A DNA stretch of 64,000 nt from Actinotalea sp964349585 (lineage in GTDB: Bacteria > Actinomycetota > Actinomycetes > Actinomycetales > Cellulomonadaceae). Under the pieces are notes generated by a model. It saw nothing but the letters and a program-made list of their open reading frames with translations, searched no databases and was not told the origin of the DNA. Positions 1-8,030 of this stretch are shown here, one piece after another. The DNA is taken from positions 1 through 64,000 of the forward strand of contig CAYGGX010000003.1 of the NCBI GenBank assembly GCA_964349585.1. The letters run 5' to 3'. The position numbers and the translations under genes are program-made. Numbering within the stretch: position 1 is the stretch's first letter; each line of letters starts with the position of its first letter.

Positions 1-476
1 CCGAACTTGGCGATCAGGCGCTTGCGCAGCCGGTTGCCGAGCACGATCGCGTCGCCGACGGTGATGAAGACCACCAGGTAGAGCAGCCCGATCAGGGCGA
101 GCCCTAGCGCGGGGCTGCCCGCGGTGAAGAAGGTGAGGATCACGATCACCAGGGACACCGGCAGGAAGTACTCGCCGGGGTTGTGCCGCGCATCGACGTA
201 GTCGCGGGCGTACCGGCGGACCGGCCCCTTGTCGCGCAGCGGCAGGTGGCGGTCGTCGCCGGTCATCATCGCCTGGTACTCGCGCTCGCGCCGGATCTTC
301 GTCTGCGCCTTCTGCGTCTTCCGGTCGGTGGCCCGGTCCGGGACGAGCGGACGACGGCGTGCCTGCTCCGCCTCCCTGCGCTTCGGCGTGGGTCGACCCT
401 TGCGGGCGGGTGCCGCGGCGCGGTCGGACGCCGATTCGGCGGCAGGGTCGTCGGGGGTTCGGTCACGGGGGGGCAC
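1..476 (-). CDS. DUF3043 domain membrane protein (3' end outside window)
   Basis: Conserved actinobacterial membrane protein of unknown function (DUF3043). The visible part has a charged, Pro/Ala-rich N-terminus with the family-typical GRPTPKRREAEQARRRP stretch, a basic KIRREREYQAMMTGDD segment, then two hydrophobic helices (VSLVIVILTFFTAG and LALIGLLYLVVFITVGDAIVLG) before running off the left edge. I chose the GTG at 474-476; it lies 40 bp from the divergent peptidase start, so both promoters must share that gap. Family assignment rests on recognised sequence pattern; function is unknown. Confidence 0.85.
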   Translation of the reverse strand, partial: MPPRDRTPDDPAAESASDRAAAPARKGRPTPKRREAEQARRRPLVPDRATDRKTQKAQTKIRREREYQAMMTGDDRHLPLRDKGPVRRYARDYVDARHNPGEYFLPVSLVIVILTFFTAGSPALGLALIGLLYLVVFITVGDAIVLGNRLRKRLIAKF

Positions 477-501
477 GTGCTCAGGGTAGTCGACCCGCGA
501 G

Positions 502-507
502 TAGCGT
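502..507 (+). promoter_or_regulatory. Putative -10 (TAGCGT) of leaderless peptidase transcript
   Basis: TANNNT hexamer 8 nt upstream of the GTG at 516; same architecture as many starts in this window. No ribosome binding site lies between. Confidence 0.4.
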
Positions 508-515
508 TTAGGCCC

Positions 516-1910
516 GTGAACCCCACACCACTCCCCGCCGCCGAGCCCACCCCCGACTCCCCGGACGTCGCCGCCTTGCGCGCCCGCGTCGTCGCCGGCT
601 TCCCGGCCGCGCGCGAGGACCTGGCCGCCCTGGTTCGGATCGCCGGCATCTCCAACCCGGCGTTCGACCCCGCGGAGGTGCAGCGCGGCGCGGAGGCCGT
701 GGCCGACCTGCTGCGCGGCGCGGGCCTGCCCGACGTGCGCATCCTCACCACCACCCGCGTGGACGGACTGGTGAGCCGACCCGCCGTCGTCGGGCGTCGT
801 GCCGCCCCACCAGGCGCGCCGACCGTGCTGCTCTACGCCCACCACGACGTGCAGCCGCCCGGCCCGGACGAGGGCTGGGACACCCCGCCGTTCGAGCCCA
901 CCGAGCGCGACGGCCGCATGTTCGGGCGCGGGTCGGCCGACGACAAGGCCGGGATCGTCGCCCACGTCGGCGCGCTCCGGGCCCTTGGCGACGACCTCGC
1001 CGTCGGCGTCACCGTGTTCGTCGAGGGCGAGGAGGAGGTGGGCTCGCCCACGTTCGTCGACTTCCTGCGCGAGCACCGGGACCTGCTCGCCGCCGACCTC
1101 GTGGTGCTCGCCGATGCCGTGAACTGGAAGGTCGGCGTCCCGGCGCTGACCACCAGCCTGCGCGGCCTGGTGGACTGCACCGTCGAGGTCGCGGTGCTCG
1201 ACCACGCGGTGCACTCGGGCATGTTCGGCGGACCGATCCTGGACGCCCCGACCCTGCTCGCTCGCCTGATCGCCACCCTGCACGACGACGAGGGCAACGT
1301 GGCCGTCGCCGGGCTCTCCGAGGCACCCGAGCCGGCGGTGGACTACGCCGAGGCCGATTTCCGGGCGGACGCCTCGGTGCTGCCCGGCGTGCGGCTGGCC
1401 GGGGCGGGGTCGCTCACCGGGCGGCTGTGGACCAAGCCCGCCCTGTCCGTGATCGGGATCGACGCCGCCAGCGTGGAGCACGCGTCGAACACCATCGCGC
1501 CGCGGGCGCGGGCCAAGCTCTCGCTGCGCATCGCCCCAGGTCAGGACCCCGCCGACGCGGCCGCCGCCCTGCGGGAGCACCTGATCGGCCACGCGCCGTT
1601 CGGCGCCCACGTCACGGTGCACGACGGCGACCAGGGCCGGCCCTGGCAGGCCGCCGCGGACACCCCGCTGGTGCGGGTGGCGCGCGGCGCGTTCGCCGAC
1701 GCGTGGGGGACGCCCGCGGTCGACGTCGGCCTCGGCGGCTCGATCCCGCTGGTCGCCGACTTCATCGAGGTCTTCCCCGGCGCGACCGTCCTGGTCACCG
1801 GCGTGGAGGACCCGGACTCCCGGGCGCACAGCGAGAACGAGTCCGTGCACCTGGGCGAGCTCGAGAAGGTGGTGCTCGCCGAGGCGCTGCTGCTCAGCCG
1901 CCTGGGCTGA
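516..1910 (+). CDS. M20 family metallopeptidase (dipeptidase-like)
   Basis: A 464-residue zinc peptidase of the M20/M25/M40 family, expected to hydrolyse dipeptides or acylated amino acids in the cytoplasm. Family signatures are visible: YAHHDVQ near residue 109 (HxD metal ligand pair), GRGSADDKAG near 138-146 (bridging Asp), EGEEEVGS near 170-177 (catalytic and metal Glu), and a C-terminal HSENESVH (metal His). The dimerisation domain is present between, so it looks intact. The reading frame is open further upstream, but the GTG at 516 gives the first family-like residues and has a TANNNT element before it. Specific substrate cannot be told from sequence. Confidence 0.9.
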   Translation: MNPTPLPAAEPTPDSPDVAALRARVVAGFPAAREDLAALVRIAGISNPAFDPAEVQRGAEAVADLLRGAGLPDVRILTTTRVDGLVSRPAVVGRRAAPPGAPTVLLYAHHDVQPPGPDEGWDTPPFEPTERDGRMFGRGSADDKAGIVAHVGALRALGDDLAVGVTVFVEGEEEVGSPTFVDFLREHRDLLAADLVVLADAVNWKVGVPALTTSLRGLVDCTVEVAVLDHAVHSGMFGGPILDAPTLLARLIATLHDDEGNVAVAGLSEAPEPAVDYAEADFRADASVLPGVRLAGAGSLTGRLWTKPALSVIGIDAASVEHASNTIAPRARAKLSLRIAPGQDPADAAAALREHLIGHAPFGAHVTVHDGDQGRPWQAAADTPLVRVARGAFADAWGTPAVDVGLGGSIPLVADFIEVFPGATVLVTGVEDPDSRAHSENESVHLGELEKVVLAEALLLSRLG

Positions 1911-1939
1911 CCGGGAGGTTCAGCCGCCTGGGCTGACCG
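1894..1939. terminator. Duplicated 20-bp stem-loop carrying both convergent stop codons
   Basis: TCAGCCGCCTGGGCTGACCG occurs at 1894-1913 and again at 1920-1939. Each copy folds as TCAGCC/GGCTGA with a 5-nt loop. The right arm of copy one is the stop of the upstream peptidase; the left arm of copy two is the complementary stop of the acyltransferase. Probable bidirectional terminator. Confidence 0.5.
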
Positions 1940-3233
1940 TCGTAACCGAGGTCTCCGTGGCGCGCGGCTCCGTGCGCGCCTGCCCGCGGAACTGCCCGCC
2001 GTTGGCCCACCGCGAGTCCAGGATCGGCTTCTCCAGCCAGAACCAGGACGCGCTGGCGACCGCGTAGGTGAGCACCAGCACCACCGCGGAGATCGCGGCG
2101 TGTCGCCACGGGTCGGCGATCCCGAAGTACTCGAACTCGCCCCCAGTGACAGCCGAGACCAGGTGCAGCAGCAGGTAGTGCCAGATGTAGATCCCGAACG
2201 AGACCTTGGCGGTGTAGCGGGCGAACCGGTTGTCCACGATCCGCCCCAGGACCGTCGAATAGGCGAGGCCGACCAGCAGCAGCCCGATCAGCGTGGCGAA
2301 CACCGGGAACATGTACGGCTGGCCCTGGAAGTTCGCCGACGCGTCCGGCTCGGGCGGGAACCGCACGGACCAGACCACGCCCACCGCGCCGACCAGCGCC
2401 CCGCCGGCCAGCACGTCGAACCGCCGCAGCCGCGCACCTGCGTGGTGCACCTGCCAGACGGTGATCAGGGCCGCGGCCAGCACCCCGATCGCGAAGTGGC
2501 CGAAGAAGCCGATCGGGTTGTAGCCCGGCATCCACTCCTTGGCACCCCCGACCATGCCGTACTGCCAGCCCTTGCCGACCTGGTCCGTCGTGAACGTGGT
2601 GACGATCCACTGGTTGACCGCGATGACCAGCGCGAAGGTGCCCAGCCAGTAGCCGAGACCGATCGCCGGGCGCCGCCGGCGCAGCGCGAAGAGGCCCCAC
2701 ATGGCCAGCGGCATGAGCACGTAACTGACCACCTCGAGCCCGATCGACCAGAGCGGCCCGTTGCTCTCCACCGGGAAGAACGTCACGTAGTGGAACCCGG
2801 AGGTGAACGTGAGTCCCGAGATCAGCCGCCAGAGGCGGTGCGGTGCGTCCGGGAAGAGCACGAGCCCGACGACGAAGCTCACGCCAAGGCTCGCGTAGAA
2901 GCCGGGCACGATCCGGGCCACCCGGCGGCGCACGTAGCGGCCGATCCGCGGTCGCGGCGCACCGGTCAGGTACGCCTTCCAGAACGGAAAGCTGAGCAGC
3001 ATCCCGGAGAGCACGAAGAAGATGCTGACCCCGAAGGCGCCCTTCATCATCAGCACCTGGAAGTCCTGGAGCCACGGGTCCTGCGCCGGCAGCAGGAGCC
3101 GCTGGAACAGGTGGGAGAACACCACCCAGAGCGCGGCGAAGGCGCGCAGACCGTCGGCGCCCGTCAGGCGTCTTCCGGCGTCTGCGGGGACGCCCGCGGG
3201 GGTCTCGACGATCGGGCTGGTGGTCGCACTCAC
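1920..3233 (-). CDS. Acyltransferase 3 family membrane protein
   Basis: A 437-residue integral membrane O-acyltransferase of the acyltransferase 3 (OafA/YrhL-type) family, which transfers acyl groups to cell-surface sugars, antibiotics or lipids. The N-terminal signature GADGLRAFAALWVVFSHL contains the catalytic-type His after the RAFA motif, and FGVSIFFVLSGMLLSFPFW follows, as in the family; about ten hydrophobic helices are spread over the rest. The GTG start at 3233 is preceded by TACGGT with a 7-nt gap. It stands alone, divergent from nothing and convergent with the peptidase gene, so no pathway is suggested by context. Acyl acceptor unknown. Confidence 0.88.
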   Translation of the reverse strand: MSATTSPIVETPAGVPADAGRRLTGADGLRAFAALWVVFSHLFQRLLLPAQDPWLQDFQVLMMKGAFGVSIFFVLSGMLLSFPFWKAYLTGAPRPRIGRYVRRRVARIVPGFYASLGVSFVVGLVLFPDAPHRLWRLISGLTFTSGFHYVTFFPVESNGPLWSIGLEVVSYVLMPLAMWGLFALRRRRPAIGLGYWLGTFALVIAVNQWIVTTFTTDQVGKGWQYGMVGGAKEWMPGYNPIGFFGHFAIGVLAAALITVWQVHHAGARLRRFDVLAGGALVGAVGVVWSVRFPPEPDASANFQGQPYMFPVFATLIGLLLVGLAYSTVLGRIVDNRFARYTAKVSFGIYIWHYLLLHLVSAVTGGEFEYFGIADPWRHAAISAVVLVLTYAVASASWFWLEKPILDSRWANGGQFRGQARTEPRATETSVTTVSPGG

Positions 3234-3240
3234 AGCGCGG

Positions 3241-3246
3241 ACCGTA
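3241..3246 (-). promoter_or_regulatory. Putative -10 (TACGGT) of acyltransferase gene
   Basis: On the minus strand TACGGT ends 7 nt before the GTG start, the leaderless arrangement repeated across this window. Confidence 0.4.
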
Positions 3247-3253
3247 CCGGACT

Positions 3254-3784
3254 TCAGCCCTCCCTGTGGGCGACTCCGACCGCCCGGGCCCAGGCGGCGA
3301 CGTCGTCGGGCAGGGTTGGGCTCTTCGGCTCGGCGCCCATCAGGGCGGCGACGTCGGGTGCGGGGATCCGGTCACCCGACTTGGCGAGGAAGCGCCCGGC
3401 CACCAGGGCGCGGGCGATCAGCTCGTCGCCGCGGGTGAACACCTGCTCCAGGTAGACCACCCGCGGGTCCCAGCCGAGCACCCGGGTGGTGATCGTGAAC
3501 CGGTCGAGGAGCCGCAGCGAGCGCCGGTAGCTCACGGTCGACGCCGCGACCACCGGGTACCAGGTGCGCTCGCGCAGGGCCGGGAAGACGCCGAGGTCGG
3601 CGATCAGGTTGGTCCGGGCCACGTCCATCATCCGCAGGTACACGCCGTTGTTGACGTGCAGGTACATGTCCAGGTCACCGGGCCGGACCCGCATCCGGGT
3701 GACCGACGGGTCCAGCAGGCTCTGGCCGGGGATCGTCCGGCGGGGACGCGTGACCGCGCGGAGCAGCTGGAGCTGGCGGCTCAT
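3254..3784 (-). CDS. Acyl-CoA thioesterase family protein (hotdog fold)
   Basis: A 176-residue single hotdog-domain protein, related to 4-hydroxybenzoyl-CoA-type thioesterases that release CoA from acyl-CoA. The visible signature is RVRPGDLDMYLHVNNGVYLRMMD (D..HVNN..Y), followed by the V.A...Y.R.L...D...I.TRVLGWD strand pattern and Y.EQVF..GDELIARALV. It is the last gene of a tight set with the DJ-1-like gene and nadA: the ATG sits 2 nt after the DJ-1-like stop. Substrate cannot be inferred; proximity to nadA does not obviously explain it. Confidence 0.85.
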   Translation of the reverse strand: MSRQLQLLRAVTRPRRTIPGQSLLDPSVTRMRVRPGDLDMYLHVNNGVYLRMMDVARTNLIADLGVFPALRERTWYPVVAASTVSYRRSLRLLDRFTITTRVLGWDPRVVYLEQVFTRGDELIARALVAGRFLAKSGDRIPAPDVAALMGAEPKSPTLPDDVAAWARAVGVAHREG

Positions 3785-3786
3785 CG

Positions 3787-4386
3787 TCAGACCGGGGGAG
3801 CGGGGTCGTACTGGATGGCCCGGCGGACCCGCGCGGCCGTCTCGGGCGACTCCAGCCGGGCGATCAGGTGCAGCGCCATGTCGATCCCCGCCGACACCCC
3901 CGCCGAGGTGACGACGTCGCCGTCGTCCACGAATCTGGCCTCGGTGTCGATCAGCACGCTCGGGTCGGTCTGCGCGAGCAGGTCCAGGGCCTCCCAGTGC
4001 GTGGTGGCTGGCCGCCCGGCGAGCAGCCCGGCGGCCGCGTACACCAGCGCGCCGGTGCACACGCTGGTCATCAGCGGGGTGGTTGCCCGCAGCCCGCGTA
4101 CCCACGCCAGGTGGTCGGCGTCGCCCATCAGCCGGCGGGTGCCGTAGCCGCCCGGGTACACCAGGACGTGCAGCGGCCCGACGTCGTCTCGACCGCGGTC
4201 CGGCACTATCCGCAGCCCCTTGGCCAGGCGCACGCCGAGGCCGTCGGAGGAGAAGGTCAGCACCTCCGGCCGCAGAGCGCTGTGCTGGGTCCACGAGGTC
4301 AGGACCTCGTACGGCCCGGCGACGTCCAACTCCTCGGCGTCGTCGAACACGAAGATGCCCACGCGCAGCGGGCCGACCGTTCCCAT
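3787..4386 (-). CDS. DJ-1/PfpI family protein (isonitrile hydratase-like)
   Basis: A 199-residue cytoplasmic protein of the DJ-1/PfpI superfamily. The nucleophile-elbow region reads TSVCTGALVYAAAGLLAGR, with the conserved Cys after a strand and followed by TTHW, the pattern of the isonitrile hydratase/AraC-amidase-like subgroup; the N-terminus VGIFVFDDAEELDVAGPYEVL has the usual FD..E.LD..GP.E motif. No helix-turn-helix follows, so it is not a GATase-AraC regulator. It starts 2 nt after the nadA stop and ends 2 nt before the thioesterase, so it is cotranscribed. The actual reaction is unknown; isonitrile hydration is only a family precedent. Confidence 0.85.
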   Translation of the reverse strand: MGTVGPLRVGIFVFDDAEELDVAGPYEVLTSWTQHSALRPEVLTFSSDGLGVRLAKGLRIVPDRGRDDVGPLHVLVYPGGYGTRRLMGDADHLAWVRGLRATTPLMTSVCTGALVYAAAGLLAGRPATTHWEALDLLAQTDPSVLIDTEARFVDDGDVVTSAGVSAGIDMALHLIARLESPETAARVRRAIQYDPAPPV

Positions 4387-4388
4387 CG

Positions 4389-5582
4389 CTAGACCCCCGG
4401 TAGCGCCAGCATCTGGTCGAGGGCCACCCGGGCCCAGTGGGCGTCTTCGTCGTCCACCACGATGCGGTTCACCACGCGTCCCGCCACGAGGGACTCCATC
4501 GTCCAGACCAGGTGCGGCAGGTCGATCCGGTTCATCGTGGAGCAGAAGCACACGGTCGTGTCGAGGTAGTGCACCTGCTTGTCGGGGTGGGCGGCGGCGA
4601 GCCGGCGCACCAGGTTCAGCTCGGTGCCCAGCGCCCACGCCGAGCCGGCCGGCGCGGCGTCGAGCGCCCTCACGATGTACTCGGTGGAGCCGACCATGTC
4701 CGCCGCAACCACGACGTCGTGCGTGCACTCCGGGTGCACCAGGACGGTGACGTCCGGCACCCGTGCGCGGATGTCGGTGACGTTGCGCAGCGTGAAGCGG
4801 CCGTGCACCGAGCAGTGCCCGCGCCACAGGATCATCCGGGCGTCGGCGAGCTGCTGGGTGGTCAGGCCGCCGCCGGGCTTGCGCGGGTCGAAGACGACGC
4901 ACTCGTCCAGCGGGATCCCGAGCTGGAGCACCGCCGTGTTGCGGCCCAGGTGCTGGTCGGGCAGGAACAGGACCTTGCCGTTCCCGTCCGGGCCGCCGAC
5001 CTTGTCGAACGCCCAGCGCAGCGCGACCTGCGCGTTGGACGACGTGCACACCGTCCCGCCGTGCCGGCCGGTGAACGCCTTGATCGAGGCGGCGGAGTTC
5101 ATGTACGTGACGGGGACGGTCCGTTCGGCGACCCCCGCCTCCGCCAGCACCTCCCAGCACTCCTCGACCTGGTCGATCGCCGCCATGTCCGCCATCGAGC
5201 AGCCCGCGGCGAGGTCCGGGAGCAGCACCTGCTGGTCCGGGCCGGTGAGGATGTCGGCCGACTCGGCCATGAAGTGCACGCCGCAGAAGATGATGTACTG
5301 CGCCTCCGGGCGGGCGGCGGCCTCGCGGGCCAGCCGGAACGAGTCGCCGGTGACGTCCGCGAACGCGATCACCTCGTCGCGCTGGTAGTGGTGGCCGAGC
5401 ACGAACGTCGTGTCCCCAAGGGCCGCCCGGGCCGCCTTGGCGCGGGCCACCAGGTTGGGGTCGCTCGCCGCGGGAAGCTCGCCCGGGCACTCCACGCCAC
5501 GCTCGGATTCGAGGTCCTCGCCGCGCAGGAGCATCAGGGCAGACGGCGCCGGTTCGGCGAACCCGGGTGCGGTCACGCTCAT
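4389..5582 (-). CDS. nadA: Quinolinate synthase NadA
   Basis: A 397-residue [4Fe-4S] enzyme that condenses iminoaspartate with dihydroxyacetone phosphate to quinolinate in de novo NAD synthesis. Seen: LGHHYQRDEVI near 62-72, the first cluster Cys in IIFCGVHFMAE (C100), GTVCTSSNAQ (C179), and TTVCFCSTMNRI near the C-terminus, plus HPEC and the repeated alpha/beta layout of three homologous domains. The ATG at 5582 is preceded by GAGAAT with a 6-nt gap. Unusually, nadB and nadC, its common neighbours in actinobacteria, are absent here; instead it heads an operon with DJ-1-like and thioesterase genes. Confidence 0.95.
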   Translation of the reverse strand: MSVTAPGFAEPAPSALMLLRGEDLESERGVECPGELPAASDPNLVARAKAARAALGDTTFVLGHHYQRDEVIAFADVTGDSFRLAREAAARPEAQYIIFCGVHFMAESADILTGPDQQVLLPDLAAGCSMADMAAIDQVEECWEVLAEAGVAERTVPVTYMNSAASIKAFTGRHGGTVCTSSNAQVALRWAFDKVGGPDGNGKVLFLPDQHLGRNTAVLQLGIPLDECVVFDPRKPGGGLTTQQLADARMILWRGHCSVHGRFTLRNVTDIRARVPDVTVLVHPECTHDVVVAADMVGSTEYIVRALDAAPAGSAWALGTELNLVRRLAAAHPDKQVHYLDTTVCFCSTMNRIDLPHLVWTMESLVAGRVVNRIVVDDEDAHWARVALDQMLALPGV

Positions 5583-5692
5583 TCGCGGATTCTCGCACAG
5601 GGGTGCGAATCGGACGACGACGACGCCGTCGCGCGGCCTGCCCTGCGCGCTCGGGTTGCGGTGGGCTTGACGCGGCACGGCAGGATGGCGTG

Positions 5693-6874
5693 ATGCGAGT
5701 GCTCATCGCCCCGGATGGCTTCGGGGGCACCCTGACCGCCGGGCAGGCCGCCGAGGCGATGGCCGCGGGCTGGTCGCGGGGGGCACCGCAGGACGAGGTG
5801 ACGACGCTTCCGCTGTCCGACGGCGGCCCGGGGTTCTGCCAGATCGTGCACGCCGCCCTCGGCGGCGACCTGGTGCCGGTGACCGTCGAGGGGCCGCTCG
5901 GTGAGCCCAGCCCGGCGGTGCTCCTCGTGACGCCGACGTCCGGCGGGACCGTCGTCTACCTGGAGTCCGCGCAGGCGATCGGGCTCGACCTGGTGCCCGC
6001 CGGGCGGCGCGATCCGACTCGGACCACGTCGTTCGGCGTCGGCGAGCTGATCGGTGCGGCGCTCGAGGCGGGCGCGAGCCGGATCGTGATCGGGCTGGGC
6101 GGGTCGTCGACCAACGACGGCGGCGCCGGGATGCTGGCCGGTCTGGGGCTGCGCGCGGGCGTGCTGCGCTCGGGCGGCGGCGCCCTGGAGGCGATGACCT
6201 CCGCCGACCTGGCCGGGCTGGCCGCCCTGCGCGACCGCCTGGGTTCGGTGGACCTGATCGCGGCGGTGGACGTGGACGTGCCGCTGCTGGGTCTGCGCGG
6301 CGCGAGCGCGGGGTTCGCGGCGCAGAAGGGGGCGACCCCGGAGCAGGCGCAGGCCCTGGAACGCGCCCTCGGCAACTTCGTGCACGCCGTCGGGCAGACC
6401 CTCGCGCCCGGCAGCATGCAGCGAAACGTGCCCGGACTGTCGCTGGGCGAGGTCCCCGACGCCCGGGTGCTGGCGCGGCTGCCGGGGGCCGGGGCCGCTG
6501 GTGGTCTGGGCTTCGGGCTCGCGGCCCTGGGCGCCCGGCTGCTGCCGGGGTCGCAGGTGGTGGCCGACGCGGTCGGACTGCCGCAGGCGGCCGCGGGCGC
6601 CGATCTGCTGGTCACCGGGGAGGGGCGGTTCGACTGGCAGTCACTGCACGGCAAGGTGGTGGCGGCAGTCGCTGCGCAGGGGCTGGCCGACGGGAAGCCG
6701 GTGGTCGTGGTCGCCGGGCAGGCCGACCTGGGCCGCCGGGAGTGGTCCGCGGCCGGGATCTCGGGGGTGTACGCGGTGGCCGAGCGACCGGCCCAGGTCG
6801 AGGCTTCGCTGGCCGACCCCGCCGGGACCCTTGAGGCGCGCACCGCGCGGGTCGCGCGGACCTGGTCCCGCTGA
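5693..6874 (+). CDS. Glycerate kinase (GlxK/GarK type)
   Basis: A 393-residue glycerate kinase of the GarK family, phosphorylating glycerate (usually at the 2-hydroxyl) with ATP. Typical features: APDGFGGTLTAGQAAEAMA at the N-terminus (substrate loop equivalent to APDSFKG, here with Gly in place of the usual Ser), LSDGGPGF, IGLGGSSTNDGGAGML, and GADLLVTGEGRFDWQSLHGKVV near the C-terminus. The ATG at 5693 follows CAGGAT by 6 nt. It is divergent from nadA by 110 bp and stands alone; no glyoxylate or glycerate pathway genes are adjacent. Confidence 0.92.
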   Translation: MRVLIAPDGFGGTLTAGQAAEAMAAGWSRGAPQDEVTTLPLSDGGPGFCQIVHAALGGDLVPVTVEGPLGEPSPAVLLVTPTSGGTVVYLESAQAIGLDLVPAGRRDPTRTTSFGVGELIGAALEAGASRIVIGLGGSSTNDGGAGMLAGLGLRAGVLRSGGGALEAMTSADLAGLAALRDRLGSVDLIAAVDVDVPLLGLRGASAGFAAQKGATPEQAQALERALGNFVHAVGQTLAPGSMQRNVPGLSLGEVPDARVLARLPGAGAAGGLGFGLAALGARLLPGSQVVADAVGLPQAAAGADLLVTGEGRFDWQSLHGKVVAAVAAQGLADGKPVVVVAGQADLGRREWSAAGISGVYAVAERPAQVEASLADPAGTLEARTARVARTWSR

Positions 6875-6938
6875 GTTGCGTGGCCTGGGGAGCCGGGTGC
6901 GAGGTCCTAGGCGACACGTCGTACGCTTGATGTACCGG

Positions 6939-6964
6939 GGAACACCGGCGCAAAGGGTGTCGTT
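6939..6964 (+). promoter_or_regulatory. Candidate ECF-sigma promoter of erpA (GGAAC-N17-CGTT)
   Basis: GGAAC at 6939-6943 and CGTT at 6961-6964 are separated by exactly 17 nt. This matches the published consensus class of stress ECF sigma factors (SigE/SigH/SigR-like, GGGAAY-N16-18-CGTT). It lies about 60 bp upstream of the erpA start. Confidence 0.45.
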
Positions 6965-7021
6965 GGCACCTGTAGCGCCCGCACCGACCCGGCACACCGC
7001 TTCGATCATGGAGATTCGCAG

Positions 7022-7372
7022 ATGACCGAGACCACCCAGTCCGCAGCGCACGGCGTCGTGCTCAGCGACGTCGCCGCCGCTAAGGTCCGCGCGCTCCTGG
7101 AGCAGGAGGGCCGCGACGACCTGAGGCTGCGCGTCGCAGTCCAGCCGGGCGGTTGCTCGGGCCTGATCTACCAGCTCTACTTCGACGAGCGCGTGCTCGA
7201 CGGCGACGCGATCCGGGACTACGACGGCGTCGAGGTGGTCGTGGACAAGATGAGCGTCCCCTACCTGGACGGCGCCTCGATCGACTTCGCCGACACCATC
7301 GAGCGGCAGGGCTTCACGATCGACAACCCGAACGCGGGCAGCTCGTGTGCCTGCGGGGGCTCGTTCGCCTGA
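7022..7372 (+). CDS. erpA: A-type iron-sulfur carrier ErpA/IscA-like
   Basis: A 116-residue HesB/IscA-family protein that binds and hands over Fe-S clusters to apo-enzymes in the cytoplasm. The three conserved cysteines are present: C45 in QPGGCSG and C109/C111 in the C-terminal SSCACGGSF. The length is typical. It is monocistronic, convergent with the tusA-like gene, and upstream carries a GGAAC-N17-CGTT element, suggesting induction by oxidative or thiol stress. The quinolinate synthase, Rieske protein and other Fe-S proteins in this window are plausible clients, but that is inference. Confidence 0.95.
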   Translation: MTETTQSAAHGVVLSDVAAAKVRALLEQEGRDDLRLRVAVQPGGCSGLIYQLYFDERVLDGDAIRDYDGVEVVVDKMSVPYLDGASIDFADTIERQGFTIDNPNAGSSCACGGSFA

Positions 7373-7511
7373 TCCACCCCGCTCTCCAGCGGCACGGGCC
7401 GTGCGTAGCCCGCGCGCTATGCGCAGATCGCCTACTAGGGCGCTGACCGCGGGCTTCCGACGCGCGCGATCCGAGTGGATCTAGGCGGTCGGCGGGAACG
7501 GGGCGCAGGGA

Positions 7512-8030
7512 TCACGCCGGGTCGGCTTTCAGCGTGAGTCTGACCCTCGTGGCGTAGGCAGGTTCGTCCGACGACGACGTGCGGCTGGCCGCCCGGTCCG
7601 ACGACGACGTCGCGCCGTCGGTCGCCCGGCCGGACGCGCCGCCGGCGCCTCCCACCAGCGGCTCCGTACCGAGCACCTCGTGCCCGCGCATCCGCGCCCA
7701 CGCCGCGATGTCGGTCCGCGCCGCGGGATCCGTCCACCACACCTCGACCTCGCCCTCGGCGGCGTCCCGCGCGACCCGGGCCAGCAGGATGATCGGCGCG
7801 GGGCAGCGCAGACCCCGCGCGTCGACGACCCCCGGGACGCGCACGCGCGCGGGGTCGTCCAGTCGCCGCCGCTCCTCGTCGCGCCGCCCGTCGTCCCGTC
7901 GCGCCAGGTGGTCGCGCGCCTCGGGATCCCGCTGCGCCAGGTGGTCGCCCACCTCGTCGGGATCCCGCGGTGCCAGGTGGTCGCGCGCCTCGGGATCCCG
8001 CTGCGCCCCCTGCCCGCGCTCGCCGGTCAC
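7512..8030 (-). CDS. TusA-family sulfurtransferase with repeat-rich N-terminus
   Basis: A 172-residue protein ending in a TusA/SirA domain: VVDARGLRCPAPIILLARV holds the conserved D..G..CP motif whose Cys carries a persulfide in sulfur relay. TusA itself is about 80 residues; here about 65 extra residues precede it, including QRDPEARDHLA, PRDPDEVGDHLA, QRDPEARDHLA in tandem, and a Ser/Asp-rich insert (SSSDRAASRTSSSDEP) lies before the final strand YATRVRLTLKADPA. The GTG start overlaps the stop of the cysteine-desulfurase-like gene (GTGA), so the two are translationally coupled and probably act as one sulfur-transfer unit. The client is unknown. Confidence 0.8.
   Translation of the reverse strand: MTGERGQGAQRDPEARDHLAPRDPDEVGDHLAQRDPEARDHLARRDDGRRDEERRRLDDPARVRVPGVVDARGLRCPAPIILLARVARDAAEGEVEVWWTDPAARTDIAAWARMRGHEVLGTEPLVGGAGGASGRATDGATSSSDRAASRTSSSDEPAYATRVRLTLKADPA
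7901..8002 (-). repeat. Coding minisatellite in the tusA-like gene
   Basis: Three tandem units of 33, 36 and 33 bp (7901-7933, 7934-7969, 7970-8002), all built on GCCAGGTGGTCG...GGGATCCCGC on the plus strand. They encode 11-, 12- and 11-residue repeats (QRDPEARDHLA and variants) without breaking frame. Confidence 0.85.

Noticed and set aside
2100..3455. Long plus-strand open frame opposite the acyltransferase gene (and many similar frames elsewhere)
   Set aside because: Composition is Arg/Gly/Pro/His-rich shadow coding of high-GC third positions; no family motifs, while the opposite strand encodes a clear protein.
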